Shown here one piece after another: positions 1 through 6,948 of a DNA stretch of 11,328 bases. Positions within the stretch are counted from its first letter, which is position 1. Every line of letters begins with the position of its first letter. The translations under genes and the position numbers were made by a program. Under the pieces are notes generated by a model that was not told the origin of the DNA, searched no databases, and worked only from the letters and a program-made list of their open reading frames with translations. The stretch is from Baffinella frigidus (Eukaryota; Cryptophyceae; Cryptomonadales; Baffinellaceae): assembly GCA_026770585.1 (NCBI GenBank), contig MU646303.1, positions 1,906,187-1,917,514 of the forward strand, in the 5' to 3' direction.

Positions 1-88
1 TTTGGGGGTTTAGGGTTTAGGGTTTAGGGTTTAGGGTTTAGGGTTTAGGGTTTAGGGTTTAGGGTTTAGGGTTTAGGGTTTAGGGTTT
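1..88. repeat. Telomere-like (TTTAGGG)n tract
   Basis: About eleven near-perfect TTTAGGG units with the G-rich strand on plus. At a true left chromosome end the plus strand would read CCCTAAA, so this tract is interstitial. It lies just downstream of exon 6 of the LRR gene and is probably the start of its next intron. Confidence 0.95.
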
Positions 89-100
89 GTGGGTGGCGAC

Positions 101-193
101 CTCGGGGAGCGCGGCGATATCGGGGATGCGGATGAGGGCGTTGGAGAACAGCGCAAGGCGCTTCAGCCTCACCAGCCCGTCGATGTTCGGTAT
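101..193 (-). CDS. Exon 6 of the LRR gene (intact copy of a triplicated exon)
   Basis: The acceptor is CTGGCAG|ATACCG. The exon encodes IPNIDGLVRLKRLALFSNAL and then IRIPDIAALPE. The preferred end is GAG|GTCGCC, followed by telomere-like repeats that run to the window edge. If unspliced, the frame adds VATHKP and stops at a TAA supplied by the first heptamers (82-80). The LRR period suggests continuation (ALPE plus another L), so I favour splicing to exons left of the window. Confidence 0.75.
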
Positions 194-3100
194 CTGCCAG
201 GTGGAGCATCCACCCAGGGCTCAGAAAACAGCCGGGTTTCCCCGAGCCTCGCCGCGCCGTTGGCTTACGCTTACGAACCTCGCCGCGCCACTCGCTTAGC
301 GCCACTTGCTAAGCGAGTGGCGTGATGCTCGGGAGGGTTGCTCGAGCCTTGCCGCGGCGAGGCACGGGGTTTCCCCTTTCTCCCTAAAGGCGACGTGGGA
401 GATCAGGCCGGTCGAGAACAGCGCGAGACGCTTCAGCCTGACCAGCCCGTCGATGTTCGGTATCTGCCAAGTTCCTGATTAGAGGCTATTCTGGGGTTGT
501 ATACGTGTACCACTGGGTACATACGTACATAGTGCTGTGGTCGACCAAGCACACCCTCCCAGCACACCCTCGCAAGGTGAGAGCACCGTGCTTTCATCCG
601 GGGGAACTGATTTTTCTGTCAGAATCTGACAACGAGAATTACTACATAATTCGTTCTTACCAGTGGTATTAAAGCACCGTGTTTCGTTGCCAGATTTGAG
701 CCTGACCAGCCAGTCGATGTTCGGAATCTACCACGCACACCCTCGCGTGGCCAAAACACCAGCGCCAGCACCGCACATGCCTTACGCATTGTGCTTTTGA
801 CTGTTCTCCGTGTGGGCCGCTCTTCCGAGCTATTTCTGAATGGATCTGCCAAGTCTCTGATCAGCGGCTATTATGGGTCTGTATACGTCTACCACTGGGT
901 ATATACGTATATGAGTGCTGTGGTCGAAATTCCCCACCCTAACCTCCTACCCGCACTACCACACCCAGCAAACCCTCGCAAGGTGAGGGCTTGCCCAGCT
1001 TCTGGCGCCGGCTGCTCGCACTCGCCAGTAGGGAGAAAGCACAAAACTGCGCCGAGAATCGGGGTTGCTTTCCCCCATTGCCCATAGGGAGAATGCAAAA
1101 CAAAAGCGCGCCTCGCCGCGGCGAGGTTCAGGGTTCTTTCCGGAGCCTCGGCACGGCGCTCGATTAGCAGAGAGTGGGCGAACGGCACGGCGAGGCTCGG
1201 GGAAACCCCGCTGTTCTATCAGCCCGGGACCAAACGAGGCTATTCCATTCCTCAATTTAAACCCCCAGATTTTAAGGGTGTGGTATTGTTATACGTTTTT
1301 GAATCACTCAGACGCTTTTCGTCAACAGATTCAGTCAACTCCCCACAAAACGCCTACTCTCGATATTTGTGCTGGGAGCTTGAACAGCCTCGTGTGGGAT
1401 GGGTGCTCCGCCTGCCGTCTTCGCCATAGAATCCGCCTGTCTCTCTGATTCACTCTGCGCAGATTGCACCCCTTGGACACCGCGCGGGCATTTGCAAAAG
1501 CTGAACACTGAGTGGGGTTTTAAGGGGTTGGCACCCTAAACGCTAAACGCTAAACGCGAAACCCAAATACCGTCTTGAGCTTGTTGTCGGCCATGTTGAG
1601 CTCTTGGAGGGCGACCATTTTGCCGAACGCCTGGGGTTTAGGGTTTGGGGTTTAGGGGTTAGGGTTTGGGGTTTGGGGTTTGGGGTTTGGGGGTTGGTGT
1701 TCAGGTTTTGGGGTTCAGGGTTTAGGGTTTAGGGTTTAGGGTTCAGGGTTTAGGGTTTTAGGGTTTAGGGTGTAGGGTTTAGGGTTTAGGGTGTGGGGTT
1801 TAGAGTTTAGGGTGTAGGGTTTAGGGTGTAGGCAGCACACGCGTGCATCACTCGGGCAGCATGCCGTGTTAGGGTTCAGGGTTTAGGGTTTAGGGTTTAG
1901 GGTTTTAGGGTTTAGGGTTTGGGGTTTAGGGTTTAGGTTTTAGGGTTTAGGGTGTGGGGTTTAGAGTTTAGGGTGTAGGGTTTAGGATGTAGGCAGCACA
2001 AGCGTGCATCACTCGGGCAGCATGCCGTGTCGCAATCATGCGAAATTACATGCTGCGAACTTAAACCGTGTGAAACGCAGGTGACAGGGCCCTGACTACT
2101 CAAGATGCGGAGTCGAGCACAAAGCCTAGATTTGCCCGAAATATATCCTGGCGTGTCCTTAAAGTAGTTAAGAGCAGAAATCCAGTACAAAACGGCAAGC
2201 ATAAAGCCTTTAGGCCGAGCCAGAATAAAACTCAGACAGCGCTAGAAAGCCTTCAGGAAAAAAAGGCTGGGGGGAATCATCGCACCGCCGGAAGCTTGGT
2301 GAGCTTGTTGTTGAAGCAGTTGAGCGTGGTGAGCGACTTGAGCTGGGCCATGCTCTCGGGCAGCGACTCCAGAGCGTTCTTGTAGAGCAGGAGCGTCTTC
2401 AGCCTGCCCAATCGCTCCCGCTCAGGGACCACCCCTCTGCGACCGACTCGACTATATCCACTCAAGGGTCGCTCTCGCGAGCATCATGTTTGCGAAGCCC
2501 CGCACTGGCCGTGCAGCATCCTGGAAACGTTGATGCGCGTGTGGAAGGAGGAGGAGGGGGCAAGAGGGAAGAGAGACGGGGCGGAGAGGCAAGAGGGACG
2601 CGGGAATGGGCGGGGAGGCAAGAGGGAAGAGGGGACGGGGTGGGGGTCAAGAGGGAAGAGGGAAGGTGCGGGGAGGCAAGAGGGGCGAGGCAGGGAGGCA
2701 TACGCGACGAGGTTGCCGATGGCATCCGGAAGGGTCAGGAGGCGGTTGTCGTTGCTGTCGAGCGTCTTTAACTTCACCAGCTGGCAGATCGCAGCGGGCA
2801 GTTCTTCGAGACGGTTTTCGGAAACGTCGAGATGCGTCAGGTTCAGGAGTCGTTCCAGTCCGTCGGGGATTTCGCCCATCATGTTTTTGCTGAGGTTGAG
2901 CGTGTGTGATGACGCCGGGATCTGCGGGGCAACACCGCCTGGCAGTCAGTTGCGGCGTGCGTAGCTACTGGACAGACTGCGTGGGACGCAACTGGACAGA
3001 CTGAGCCACCTCCCAAGTGTAGATCAACACGTTCCACGATGCTGCGCACTGCGGACGGCAGGGGCTGGGACAGTGGGAAGCTCGCGCCCCGTGTCTCGCA

Positions 3101-3637
3101 ATACCATCCAACAGGAACAACCCCCGCGGCTTTCAGATCCCTGCGGCAAAACCCCTCCGCATGGAGCAGCGAGGAGGAGGCTCTGGCGCGGGGAGCAGGG
3201 TCACCTTCGCGAGCTGTTCTTCTGTCACGCCATTCTTGTTGCTGTAATCCTCCTCCCCACTGGGTTTCTTGGGCGCGGGCGCCTTGCCTCCCTTGCCTCC
3301 CCCGCCTTGGCCCGCTCCTCCCTTGCCTCCCCCGCCTTGGCCCGCTCCTCCCTTGCCTCCCCCGCCTTGGCCCGCTGTGCGAACATCAGTGAAGGCTTCT
3401 GCGCGCAGGAGCGGGATTCAGCAAACCGCCCAGCGCCGGGCAATAGGGGGGTTCGTCGCGCGTGGGGCCGGGTTGTCGCACTATTGGCAAGGATGGGCCA
3501 GGTCGGGTGTCTGTGTGGAAAAGGATGGGCCCGGGTTTCTCACCCCCAGAACTACCCCCGGCCATCCTTTTCCACAGCAAACCATGTCGCCCGGGAAGCT
3601 CACCGTCCTTGTCCCCCCCGGGACAGCAGTTGCCCAT
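101..3637 (-). CDS. N-acylated, glycine-rich leucine-rich repeat protein, 6 exons, 3' end off window
   Basis: Exons in transcript order: 3604-3637, 3205-3374, 2704-2921, 2286-2403, 1571-1630, 101-193, totalling 693 nt or 231 codons, all joining in frame. The start ATG (3637-3635) sits in GCCATGG. The protein begins MGNCC, a classic Gly2 myristoylation plus Cys palmitoylation signal, so membrane anchoring is likely. Residues 12-41 are three copies of a Gly-rich decamer (GQGGGGKGGA-like). A charged linker ends in NGVTEEQLAK. About seven LRRs of the LxxLxxxxNxLxxLPxxIxxL type follow, as in SHOC2 and plant PIRL proteins, which act as protein-binding scaffolds. The 22-23 residue period continues across every exon junction, which is the main support for the splicing. 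Introns 1-5 are GT-AG. The last visible exon either splices at GTCGCC (100-95) or reads on to a TAA at 82-80. No catalytic domain is visible; the binding partner is unknown. Confidence 0.85.
240..369. mobile_element. Small foldback (MITE-like) element
   Basis: The 17-bp ends CCCCGAGCCTCGCCGCG (240-256) and CGCGGCGAGGCACGGGG (353-369) are inverted repeats with one mismatch. Inside lies a perfect 15-bp hairpin: CGCCACTCGCTTAGC (286-300), 7-base loop, and its complement (308-322). Sequence related to the ends recurs inverted at 1184-1210 (GGCACGGCGAGGCTCGGGG) and as the 16-bp palindrome at 1111-1126. There is no coding capacity and no clear target duplication. Confidence 0.45.
395..463 (-). CDS. 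Candidate alternative exon: duplicate of LRR exon 6, one repeat long
   Basis: This second copy of exon 6 has acceptor CTTGGCAG|ATACCG and possible donor CAC|GTCGCC, the same six donor bases as the intact copy. It would be 69 nt, phase 0-0, encoding IPNIDGLVRLKRLALFSTGL plus ISH. That is exactly one 23-residue LRR, so including it would lengthen the solenoid by one repeat without a frameshift. Identity to exon 6 is high over IPNIDGLVRLKRLALFS and drops after that. It may be an alternative exon, a constitutive one, or a decaying copy. Confidence 0.45.
699..727 (-). pseudogene. Third, decayed copy of LRR exon 6
   Basis: The minus strand reads IPNIDWLVRLK after a TGGTAG acceptor-like site, then homology ends. 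No donor gives a symmetric exon; the nearest good donor (GTAAGAAC) leaves the wrong phase. Its upstream intron homology continues at 844 after a 110-bp interruption. Confidence 0.6.
1111..1217. repeat. GC-rich palindromic repeat related to the 240-369 element
   Basis: It starts with the perfect palindrome CCTCGCCGCGGCGAGG (1111-1126) and ends with GGCACGGCGAGGCTCGGGG followed by AAACCCCGCTGTTCT. The right part is the reverse complement of 225-256 with few changes. It looks like a decayed relative of the foldback element. Confidence 0.45.
1571..1630 (-). CDS. Exon 5 of the LRR gene (20 codons)
   Basis: The exon encodes AFGKMVALQELNMADNKLKT in phase 0-0. The acceptor is AAACCCCAG|GCG, where a telomere-like heptamer tract directly meets the 3' splice site. 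The donor is ACG|GTATTT. It is only 60 nt and flanked by repeats, but the residues fit the LRR period exactly (LPA-AFGKM... then NKLKT-IPNID). Confidence 0.85.
1631..2285 (-). other. Intron 4 of the LRR gene, half telomere-like repeats
   Basis: The donor side (2030-2285) is unique sequence with no recognisable content. The acceptor side (1633-1990) is almost all TTTAGGG, TTTGGGG, TTCAGGG and GTGTAGGG heptamers in plus orientation, so the transcript carries CCCTAAA-type repeats right up to the AG. Confidence 0.75.
1711..2029. repeat. Two 161-bp tandem units of heptamers plus a unique 37-bp tag
   Basis: Each unit is a run of heptamers ending in GCAGCACACGCGTGCATCAC and then TCGGGCAGCATGCCGTG (1832-1868; second copy 1993-2029, with A for C at one site). 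The period is 161 bp, which equals 23 heptamers, so the duplication kept the seven-base register. Confidence 0.8.
2286..2403 (-). CDS. Exon 4 of the LRR gene
   Basis: This 118-nt exon has acceptor TTGGGCAG|GCTGAAG and donor GCG|GTGCGA. It encodes LKTLLLYKNALESLPESMAQ and LKSLTTLNCFNNKLTKLPA. An in-frame stop lies just past the donor (VR-stop). The join to exon 5 gives LTKLPA-AFGKMVALQELN, an uninterrupted LRR. Confidence 0.88.
2404..2703 (-). other. Intron 3 of the LRR gene, with a purine/pyrimidine repeat
   Basis: The 300-bp GT-AG intron holds a plus-strand purine tract (about 2537-2700) of GAGGCAAGAGGGAAGAGGGG-type units. The transcript strand is therefore CT-rich. The acceptor side (2421-2500) resembles a stretch at 4030-4105. 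Confidence 0.7.
2704..2921 (-). CDS. Exon 3 of the LRR gene: first three LRRs
   Basis: The acceptor is TGCCCCGCAG|ATC and the donor GC|GTATGCC. Phase 0 in, two bases out. It encodes IPASSHTLNLSKN, then the units LTHLDVSENRLEELPAAIC and LKTLDSNDNRLLTLPDAIG. The two bases left over plus G from exon 4 make an Ala codon, giving GNLVALKTLLLY, a standard LRR join. The open frame runs past the donor into pyrimidine-rich intron sequence of very different composition. Confidence 0.88.
2922..3204 (-). other. Intron 2 of the LRR gene (283 bp)
   Basis: GTGACC donor and CCCCGCAG acceptor. The only internal structure I see is the repeated 13-mer ACTGGACAGACTG (2967-2979 and 2991-3003). Confidence 0.7.
3205..3374 (-). 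CDS. Exon 2 of the LRR gene: glycine-rich decamer repeats and linker
   Basis: The acceptor is GCACAG|CG and the donor AAG|GTGACC. The exon encodes three tandem decamers of G, Q, K and A, then APAPKKPSGEEDYSNKNG and VTEEQLAK. The decamers come from a 30-bp minisatellite (about 3285-3374), so copy number may vary between strains. The last residues join the first residues of exon 3 as LAK-IPASSHTLNLSKN, which reads as a natural entry to the first LRR. Confidence 0.8.
3514..3576. repeat. 15-bp perfect inverted repeat inside intron 1 of the LRR gene
   Basis: TGTGGAAAAGGATGG (3514-3528) pairs with CCATCCTTTTCCACA (3562-3576) around a 33-base loop. Intron 1 spans 3375-3603, so the pre-mRNA would carry a stable stem between the start exon and exon 2. 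Confidence 0.75.
3604..3637 (-). CDS. Exon 1 of the LRR gene: MGNCC acylation signal
   Basis: This 34-nt exon encodes MGNCCPGGDKD plus one base of the next codon. The donor is G|GTGAGC, a strong consensus site. The base carried over joins with CG of exon 2 to make an Ala codon, which keeps the glycine-rich frame. Gly2 and Cys4-Cys5 fit dual acylation by N-myristoyltransferase and a palmitoyl transferase. It is too short to be found by length; the Kozak-like GCCATGG, strong donor and phase match are the evidence. A different upstream first exon cannot be ruled out. Confidence 0.75.
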
Positions 3638-4764
3638 GGCGACCGCGGATCGGGCGCCCAGACACCCCTGCCGAAATCAGCGCGATATCAGCGTGCAGGG
3701 AGCGTGTGGGAGTCCGCGCGTTCTTCACCGGGGACAGCACCGGTTGAGGAGGCGTGATGGCTCTGGGAGCTGGCCCCCTGGCACATTCCGCACGGCATCG
3801 TGGGCAGCATGAGCTGCATTGCAGGAAAGGGTAGGACAAGAGGGAACGGGGGAATGAGTATAATTGAAGGGTGCTTCAGCACCCACATATTTTGGCCGCG
3901 GGCCCGGGGGACTGCCACCCGTTCATTGAGCGGCCCCGCGGTGTTGCTCAGACACCCCTGCAAAGATCTCGAGCTCGATCAGGAAAGAAGGGCGGGGAAG
4001 CCTGAGCATGCCCATTCGGTCCCTTTCTCTCAGGGACCACCGCTATCCAACCCTAAACCCTCTCCCTTGCGCCTCACGCGGGCATCATGTGTGCGAAGCC
4101 CTGGACACCCCCTCCCTAGGATGCTGCAGGCCCTACACGTACAAAATGAGGGCATCCTATCTCGCCCGTCACTCCCTGAATCCTACCCTGCACCCTTCTC
4201 CCTTCACCTCTCGGCACTGCGCCCCTCCTTGGTCCTCCTTTCCACGGTCCCAAAACGGTCAGGGTCCAAGGAGGGTCCTCTGTGACGCCAGGTCACGCAA
4301 GGTCACGACCCTTGCGCTAAAACTGTTAGATGGCTTGTTGTGGTACAGATTTTTAAAAAATCGACTGCAAAGAGCTCCAATTTCCAACAACTTTTGGCAT
4401 GCTTCCCGGGTAGAGTCAACTTTACTTGAAGATCGTGTAGTAAAAGGAAAATATTTTGACCTGGCGGGGGAAATCCGAAAAAAAACGGTCTGGGCCCGCC
4501 TCAGGGCCCGAATCTCTTTTTCGGCGACGCGAAAGAGCCTTAGTGAAAAGGCGGGGGTGCATTGCTGACTTATCTTTTCCTTCCTTGTATTGACATACTG
4601 ATTAACAGTGACCCAGATGTCTTCCAGTGACACTTCAAGGCTGACCCTAACGGAGACGAGTCAATCTCCATGTGTCTTTTGTACAGCTGCACTCTGTACA
4701 GCCACCTCGGTTTTGATGTCTTACTGTTGTTGATTTCTGACGCTTGAATTGCCCTGAATTTTGC
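3638..4764. other. Upstream flank of the LRR gene, no confident gene
   Basis: This should hold the promoter and 5' UTR of the minus-strand LRR gene. I see a 16-base hairpin (GGGTGCTTCAGCACCC, 3869-3884), a repeated CAGACACCCCTGC (around 3659 and 3948), and a stretch at 4030-4105 similar to intron 3. Open frames on both strands at 4008-4633 overlap each other, have no recognisable motif and look fortuitous. No TATA box can be assigned with confidence. Confidence 0.5.
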
Positions 4765-5160
4765 TGACGTCCGTACATTGGGGGAAGCCCCTACACAACC
4801 ACATCTCTCTCTTTTCACCTTGTGCGTCTGACTGGCTTCACCTCACACCCCCACACAATCACAATCCCCCTCACCTTGTGGGGTATCCGTGGTTGGAAAT
4901 CTCATGCTCCAACCATGGGATACCATGAGCCTCATAAAGGCTGACTTGGGTTCGGTGTGTGTGTGAGCATGGGAACCAGTTGGTATACCTTCACCCACCC
5001 CAAGAGAACCACCCTGTATCCCCTCTTCACGAGCCTCTGCACTGGAGAGCGAAACGCGATCCGAAAGCAAAAATGCTTTCTCTGCAGATCCCTTCTACGG
5101 AACGGCGTATCGTTGGCATATGTTGGGAGCATTTAAAACCTAAAGGACCTAAAGGATCGG
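4765..5160. repeat. Dispersed repeat, copy A (long form)
   Basis: The long form starts near CCGTACATTGGGGGAA, passes through CTCACCTTGTGGGGTATCCG, GGGATACCATGAGCCTCA and GACTTGGGTTCGGTGTG, and ends with ACGAGCCTCTGCACTGGAGA, GCGATCCGAAAGCAAAAATG, ACGGAACGGCGT and TTAAAACCTAAAGGACCTAA. It matches 6065-6430 over nearly the whole length. The frame differs between copies, so it is probably non-coding, perhaps a SINE- or MITE-like element. No poly-A tail, target duplication or convincing pol III box is visible. Confidence 0.7.
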
Positions 5161-5186
5161 AAGGGCCCGCCTCTCGACATACATGA

Positions 5187-5403
5187 CCTGACTTGGGTTC
5201 GGTGTGTGTGCGAGCGCGATCCTTTTGGGTTAACTCAAACACCCCAACAGAGCCACCCTGTATCCCCTCCTCACGAGCCTCTGCAATGGAGAGCGAAACG
5301 CGATCCGAAAGCAAAAATGCTTTCTTTGCAGATCCCTTCTACGGAACGGCGTGTCGTTGGCATATGTTGGGAGCATTTAAAACCTAAAGGACCTAAAGGA
5401 CCG
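5187..5403. repeat. Dispersed repeat, copy B (3' half)
   Basis: Starts at CTGACTTGGGTTCGGTGTG and is nearly identical to copy A from 4941 on, differing mainly in the GTGTGCGAGCGC segment. It lies 26 bp after copy A in direct orientation, so the 3' half has been tandemly duplicated. Confidence 0.8.
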
Positions 5404-6064
5404 AAATCAACAAAAACAACCTGAGACACTTTTTCACCCGCGAAATCAACCCGTGGGGGGGACATTCGGGACGAGGAACGCACGCGCGCGGTGCGAATGG
5501 CCCTTGTGGTCTGAGGCTGAACGATTTCGGGCAGGTGGGAAGACGCGGCTCCACGCTTAGAAGGCTCTGCAATGCGTGGCGGGTTCTGACGCGTGTGGCG
5601 GGCTCTGACGCGTTGGGGTCAGATCTTACGAATATGGATTGGCTCTGATTGTCTCTGACGCATCTGGATTGGCTCTGACGCATTTTTCTAGCTCTGCCTC
5701 ACTCGGGCTGACCGACTTTTCTCAAGTTACACTGAACGCTAAACACTAAACACTAAACACTAAACACTAAACACTAAACACTAAACACTAACTGAAGCGT
5801 GTGGGTACGCATTGACGCGAATGGGTGAGCTCTAACGCGTGTGGATTGGCTCTGACGCGTGTGACTTGCCCCTAACCCCTGACCACTACATGTAACCCCT
5901 ACCCCCTAACACCTAACACCTAACACCTAACCCCTAACACCTAACCCCTGACACCTAACCCCCTAACGCTGACTCACACTGACACTGCGGGACACAATAG
6001 GATAACTCTGTACAGCCTTGGGGAAACCCTTACACATCCACCTCTCTCACTCTCTCGCTCGCTG
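5404..6064. repeat. Degenerate CTCTGACGCGTG repeats and reversed heptamers
   Basis: From about 5570 to 5690, and again 5800-5866, short units of the form GGATTGGCTCTGACGCGTGT recur with variation. Between them lie eight CTAAACA heptamers (5739-5791), and after them CCCCTAA/CACCTAA heptamers (5869-5967). These heptamers have the C-rich strand on plus, opposite to nearly all others here. No gene is visible. Confidence 0.65.
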
Positions 6065-6430
6065 ACTTCCGTACATTGGGGGAAACCTCTGCATGCGTTT
6101 GGTCTGACATCTGTCTCATCTCACACCCCCACACGATCCCTCTCACCTTGTGGGGTATCCGTGCCTGGAGCTCTTATGCTTCACCATGGGATGCCATGAG
6201 CCTCAGAACAAGGCTGACTTGGGTTCGGTGCGTGGGCGAGCGCGCGCCCACCTGGGTAGCCTCAAACACCCCAACAGAGCCACCCACTATCCCCTCTTCA
6301 CGAGCCTCTGCACTGGAGAGCGAAACGCGATCCGAAAGCAAAAATGTTTTTTATGCAGATCTTTTCTACGGAACGGCGTGTCGTTGGGCCATGTTGGGAG
6401 CATTTAAAACCTAAAGGACCTAAAGGACCA
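6065..6430. repeat. Dispersed repeat, copy C (long form)
   Basis: Matches copy A from the TACATTGGGGGAA start to the AACCTAAAGGACCTAAAGGA end, with small gaps around 6085-6120 and 6230-6260. In copy C the internal hairpin AAAGCAAAAATGCTTT is broken by T runs. Confidence 0.75.
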
Positions 6431-6490
6431 CCCTACGAGACTCGTAACTAAGACCCTAATTGATCAGAAAAGGCCCTCTTTGGGCTTTAG

Positions 6491-6630
6491 CACGAGCCTC
6501 TGCACTGGAGAGCTAAACGCGATCCGAAAGCAAAAAAATGCTTTCTCTGCAGTCCTTTTTACGGAAGGGCGTGGCGTTGGGGAATGTTGGGCGAAATTAA
6601 AACCTGAAGGACCTAAAGAGGGCGAAAGAG
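6491..6630. repeat. Dispersed repeat, copy D (short, diverged)
   Basis: Begins abruptly at CACGAGCCTCTGCACTGGAG and ends near GAAGGACCTAAAGAGGGCG. It is the most diverged copy, with two extra A in the hairpin loop (AAAGCAAAAAAATGCTTT) and several substitutions after it. Confidence 0.7.
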
Positions 6631-6948
6631 GGCGAGGCTTTCCCAGAGCCCCCAGCCGACAAATTGTCAGCACGAAACTCACAAGTCCGATAACAGGAGC
6701 TATCGGGCCCCAACTGATAAAACCGTTAATGATAAAACTGATAACCCAATCCTAGCTAGAGCCAAAGTGATTACAAAGGTCAGGGAACGCCTGGGTCCTA
6801 GGATCCCACTCGGATCCAGAATCACCTCCCAACCCTCGCCCCGCTCCAAATACCCCTCGCCACCCTCCGCACCTCCTCACCCCTGTGGTTACGGTTCACG
6901 ATCTCAACAAAAATCTGGTCCCGGCGTCCCACGTCGAGAACTGTTCAA
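6631..6948. other. Unique intergenic stretch
   Basis: Contains a short stem CCGATA...TATCGG (near 6689) and the word AACTGATAA twice (about 6710-6745), followed by pyrimidine-rich DNA (6815-6890). I see no gene. Confidence 0.4.

Larger units (their letters stand above)
194..1570 (-). other. Intron 5 of the LRR gene (1377 bp), with exon relics and repeats
   Basis: GTATTT donor, CTGGCAG acceptor. It holds the two extra copies of exon 6, a 130-bp foldback element (240-369) and a duplicated intron segment (about 461-580 and 844-990, sharing the run TGTATACGT and GTGCTGTGGTCGA). It also holds GC-rich palindromic DNA at 1085-1217 and short repeats of the type TAGGGAGAAAGCACAAAA (1029 and 1086). 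From 1230 to 1540 I see nothing recognisable apart from three CTAAACG units near 1538. Confidence 0.6.

Noticed and set aside
1-88. Chromosome end (telomere) at the left edge
   Set aside because: The G-rich strand reads 5' to 3' into the window; a left telomere would read CCCTAAA on plus. An LRR exon sits next to it and probably splices across it.
3073-3747. 224-residue open frame on plus
   Set aside because: It is antisense to exons 1-2 of the LRR gene and their introns, has no motif, and is open because of GC-rich repeats.
3955-3985. Possible LRR relic (LIELEIF on minus)
   Set aside because: Too short, with no repeat period or splice sites around it.
4008-4633. Overlapping open frames on both strands (186 and 124 codons)
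   Set aside because: No recognisable domain, no exon-like codon bias, and mutual overlap. Likely chance.
5739-5967. CRISPR-like direct repeats
   Set aside because: The units are 7 bp with no spacers; they are telomere-like heptamers.
4941-6430. Protein-coding gene in the dispersed repeats
   Set aside because: The peptide near FTSLCTGERNAIRKQK recurs, but frames shift and stops differ between copies, as expected for non-coding repeats.
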